A DNA stretch of 31,272 nt from a virus, in IMG/VR virus record IMGVR_UViG_3300042465_002156, positions 1-31,272 of that record; one strand, 5' to 3'. The translations under genes and the position numbers were made by a program. A model generated the notes under the pieces. The model was given only the letters and a program-made list of their open reading frames with translations. It made no database searches and was not told the DNA's origin. Shown piece by piece: positions 29,059 through 31,272 of this stretch (position 1 is the first letter of the stretch; each line of letters starts with the position of its first letter).

Positions 29059-30375
29059 TCAATAATCTACGGTTACGTTACGTTGACCTGCTGCTGGTGC
29101 TGTAGGTACTTTATAATTTGGTGTTGCTGCTCTACCAGCTCGTGATTGTAATGATTGTAAATACATTGGTATAGCTTCTAATTTTTGTTTGCGTGTAGCC
29201 TCATCATCGGTATAAAGTGGCGTTAACTCTTGCAGTTTTTGTTCTGCTTCATCTTTGTTTACACCTGCACCAGTTGCCGCACGTAATAATGCTTCAGATA
29301 AAGAGCTTGATGCTTGTCTAAATTTTTCTCTATCTGTGCTACGTGTAAACCCACCAACCATACCACCAACTAAAGGCAATGACTCTATAAACTCTGCTTT
29401 TTCTGCGCCTGTTGGTTTTCCTGTTTTAGTATACATGGCGTTAAGCATATTCTGATATGCGTTAGTAGCTTGGTTTAACCAACCTTGTGCTTTGCGTTCA
29501 TCCTCAGTAGCTGCGGCTACAGTTGTAGTTCCCGCTTTACTTGGCAATGGTAAACCTTGCAATGCAGCTTGAAAATCTAATTTTAAAATTTTACCTTCAT
29601 CATTTAATTTGTTAGATTGCGCTACAGCTTGTGATGCTTGTGCTTTACTTAATCCAATTTCTGCATATTTTTTAGCTAAATCTGCATTGATTACTTTTTC
29701 AGCAAATTTTGATTTTGTTTCTTGTTCTTTAGCTTCAGCCGTTAATTTGCGAGTTTCTACGCCTGTCTTTTCAGCGCCTAAAATGCTAGTTAATGCATCT
29801 TGCCCTACTTTTCCAGCAACTGAAAGCATAGGAATTATTGATTGAAATACAGCATTAGGATTAGCATCAATTTGCTTTAACATGGCCTCATATTGCGCAG
29901 CTTCTTGCGGGTCTGATTCTTTGTTAGCGTCTATTTGGCTTTGAATAATTGATTTAGCAACGTCAGTATTACCACCACGAATAGATGAAACTATACCGCC
30001 CAATGTTTGTACTTGCTGTTTTTGTGCTTGCTCTGGCAATTGTTCAAACACACTTTTCATGCTTGTTTGCGTATCTTTGTCATATAAAGATGCAAGGGCA
30101 ATAGTATCTAATAGGTTGTAATCTTGAGGTCGTTTAGTTGATAATCTTTGTTGCACATCAACTCTGCGCTGTTGTTCTGCCTGCTGTGCTTGTTGCTGCT
30201 GTTGCTGCTGTTGCAGTTTCAATTCTCGCTCTTGCTGCGCTTGTTGCCTTTGCAATTGCGCTGATTTAAAGTCTTGCATAGTTGCACCAAAGCGCATGCC
30301 TTCGGTTAGTGCAGATTGAAAAGGGTTTGCAGCAAGTGTACCGCCGCCGATTAAATAGTTAGGTAATGTAGCCAT
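29059..30375 (-). CDS. Ejection (DNA transfer) protein, P22 gp20-like
   Basis: A 438-residue helical protein. An N-terminal virion-type segment (MATLPNYLIGGGTLAANPF) leads into a Gln-rich coiled coil (about 39-75). The middle is helical, and the end contains GVNKDEAEQKLQELTPLYTDD then KLEAIPMYLQSLQSRAG, a pattern known from phage DNA-transfer proteins. P22 gp20 has 471 residues. It starts two bases after the gp7-like stop and ends one base before the gp16-like start. Confidence 0.76.
   Translation of the reverse strand: MATLPNYLIGGGTLAANPFQSALTEGMRFGATMQDFKSAQLQRQQAQQERELKLQQQQQQQQAQQAEQQRRVDVQQRLSTKRPQDYNLLDTIALASLYDKDTQTSMKSVFEQLPEQAQKQQVQTLGGIVSSIRGGNTDVAKSIIQSQIDANKESDPQEAAQYEAMLKQIDANPNAVFQSIIPMLSVAGKVGQDALTSILGAEKTGVETRKLTAEAKEQETKSKFAEKVINADLAKKYAEIGLSKAQASQAVAQSNKLNDEGKILKLDFQAALQGLPLPSKAGTTTVAAATEDERKAQGWLNQATNAYQNMLNAMYTKTGKPTGAEKAEFIESLPLVGGMVGGFTRSTDREKFRQASSSLSEALLRAATGAGVNKDEAEQKLQELTPLYTDDEATRKQKLEAIPMYLQSLQSRAGRAATPNYKVPTAPAAGQRNVTVDY
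30190..30215. repeat. Trinucleotide tract coding poly-Gln
   Basis: A run of TTG/CTG triplets (minus strand CAA/CAG) codes eight consecutive glutamines in the gp20-like protein. Mixed codons make it less prone to slippage, but length variation between related phages is likely. Confidence 0.6.
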
Positions 30376-30377
30376 AA

Positions 30378-31160
30378 TTAAAATTTAAACCCCATAAAGT
30401 CCATTTGACCACCACCACCAAGGCCGCTAAATGGATTAAAACCTCCACCACCTCCACCGCCCATAGCGTTGTATAAGCCTAGACCTGTGCCTATGGCTTG
30501 TGGGAATGCTTGTGCCTGTTGTTGCTGCCCTGCTGCTTGCCCCATAATGCCGCCAGCCTGCGCTTCGCCTTGCTGCCCCAATAATGTAGCCACATTACCG
30601 CCCATAGCTTGACCTGCTGTACCTACGCCTGCCGCTGATTGTTGGCCTAAACTTGTTAAACCGCCTAAACGTTCATACTGTTGATTGATAAGCTGGTTTA
30701 GCAACTGTGGCCTAAACTGTGCTAATGCTCCCTGAATATTTCCACCACGTAACCCGCCAGTGGCTGAGGCATTTTGCAGCATGGCATTTTCGCCTTGTTG
30801 CAACATGGCTTGCATAGCTGGTGATTGTTCAATACCTTGAATGGCTTGTTGCTGCGCTGGTGCACCGCCTAAACCTAAAAACGCTTGCTGCTGCTGTAAT
30901 GCTGGTGCACCTGCTTGCGTGTACGGTTGCAATAGTTTTTGCGTTAGATCAAACTGCCTGCGCTGTTCATCTATTCCAGACTGTGCCGCTTGGGATTGTG
31001 CTGCACTTGCTTGCTGTGCTGCCTGTGCCTGCGCTTGTCCTGATTCTCTCGCACTTCCTGCTGACAATCCTGCAACACCTCCGGCCAATGCGCCCAATGG
31101 ATTGCCACCACTGCCAATAAAGCCAGTTGCTGCGCCTACAATTGCATCTAGGAATCCCAT
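30378..31160 (-). CDS. Ejection (DNA transfer) protein, P22 gp7-like
   Basis: A 260-residue Ala/Gln/Gly-rich protein. The start MGFLDAIVGAATGFIGSGGN with a hydrophobic N-terminus, the helix SGIDEQRRQFDLTQKLLQPYTQAGAPAL, and GGLRGGNIQGALAQFRPQLL then LINQQYERLGGLTSLGQQSA are widely seen in phage DNA-transfer p7/p32 proteins. P22 gp7 has 229 residues. The glycine-rich end (GGGGGGGFNPFSGLGGGG) is flexible. It opens the three-gene ejection set; AAGGGG precedes the ATG. Confidence 0.82.
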   Translation of the reverse strand: MGFLDAIVGAATGFIGSGGNPLGALAGGVAGLSAGSARESGQAQAQAAQQASAAQSQAAQSGIDEQRRQFDLTQKLLQPYTQAGAPALQQQQAFLGLGGAPAQQQAIQGIEQSPAMQAMLQQGENAMLQNASATGGLRGGNIQGALAQFRPQLLNQLINQQYERLGGLTSLGQQSAAGVGTAGQAMGGNVATLLGQQGEAQAGGIMGQAAGQQQQAQAFPQAIGTGLGLYNAMGGGGGGGFNPFSGLGGGGQMDFMGFKF

Positions 31161-31170
31161 AATCTGCCCC

Positions 31171-31272
31171 TTATGTTATTTCACGACCGCTAACCCGCAT
31201 GGTTAGTGAAGTGGCCGAGCTTGCTATGGTGCTGATAAATGATGATGCTTCTAACACCTGCCCCACTAGCTC
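31171..31272 (-). CDS. C-terminal end of an unidentified leftward gene (cut by the window)
   Basis: An open frame enters from the right edge and ends at TAA, 10 bases before the gp7-like gene. The visible 33 residues are ELVGQVLEASSFISTIASSA, then TSLTMRVSGREIT. In P22 the gene in this place is gp14, another virion assembly protein, but the tail shown is too short to assign. Confidence 0.55.
   Translation of the reverse strand, partial: ELVGQVLEASSFISTIASSATSLTMRVSGREIT

Noticed and set aside
28429-29145. A 238-codon rightward frame, Pro/Ala-rich
   Set aside because: It is antisense to the Ala/Gly-rich part of the gp16-like gene, whose codon pattern keeps the opposite frame open; no ribosome-binding site, no known domain.
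30841-31206. A cysteine-rich rightward frame of 121 codons
   Set aside because: The cysteines come from GCA/TGC codons antisense to Ala/Gln repeats of the gp7-like gene; not a real metal protein.
1-31272. CRISPR array, tRNA or insertion sequence
   Set aside because: No regularly spaced repeats, no cloverleaf-like gap sequence and no transposase frame were seen; the gaps are all short.
1-31272. Lysogeny module
   Set aside because: No integrase, excisionase or CI-like repressor is visible. The Cro-like protein alone does not show temperance, though genes outside the window could.

Overview
The window looks like most of the genome of a tailed, P22-like (short-tailed, podovirus-type) bacteriophage of a Gram-negative host. 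The evidence is a P22-type coat protein, a scaffold, a P22-type portal, a headful-type terminase pair, three successive ejection-protein-like genes (P22 gp7/gp20/gp16 order) and a protein matching the P22 tailspike head-binding domain. A cytoplasmic membrane holin, an M15 peptidase endolysin and a secreted periplasmic protein fit a Gram-negative host. The small accessory proteins resemble those of betaproteobacterial (Burkholderiales-type freshwater) phages, but this host guess is weak. I see no integrase, tRNA, rRNA, CRISPR array or insertion sequence.

Layout. Positions 1-9.4 kb are leftward. In order of transcription they hold a Cro-like HTH protein, a Toprim-helicase (primase/helicase type), a small unknown, an intergenic region with DnaA boxes and 9-bp repeats (origin candidate), terS, three tiny genes, terL, portal, scaffold, coat and a small basic protein. 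Positions 9.5-20.7 kb are one long rightward early operon. It holds a Sak4-like ATPase, an NTP-pyrophosphatase-like protein, an unknown, a DUF669 ssDNA-binding-like protein, an SNF2 helicase-DNA methyltransferase fusion, a Cas4/RecB-like nuclease, an SF2 helicase, a VRR-NUC nuclease, many micro-genes including an Arc-like ribbon-helix-helix and a zinc ribbon, and ThyX. The two arms diverge from 9428-9543, where the two -10 boxes form the arms of one palindrome.

Positions 20.7-31.3 kb are leftward again. In transcription order these are the end of an unknown gene, three ejection-type proteins, a head-binding adaptor, a fiber, a beta-helix tailspike, small proteins, a transglutaminase-like peptidase, two membrane proteins, a periplasmic solute-binding protein, a holin and an endolysin. 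The endolysin converges with thyX, and a rightward terminator lies inside the endolysin gene.

The late leftward genes leave the left edge after coat and re-enter at the right edge just before the gp7-like gene. This suggests a circularly permuted map from which only the head-completion and tail genes (P22 gp4/10/26/14 equivalents) are missing. The most unusual elements are the phage-encoded solute-binding protein in the lysis cluster, the split tailspike, the helicase-methyltransferase fusion, the iteron/DnaA-box region and the palindromic divergent promoter. All functional calls come from reading motifs by eye; no database search was run.
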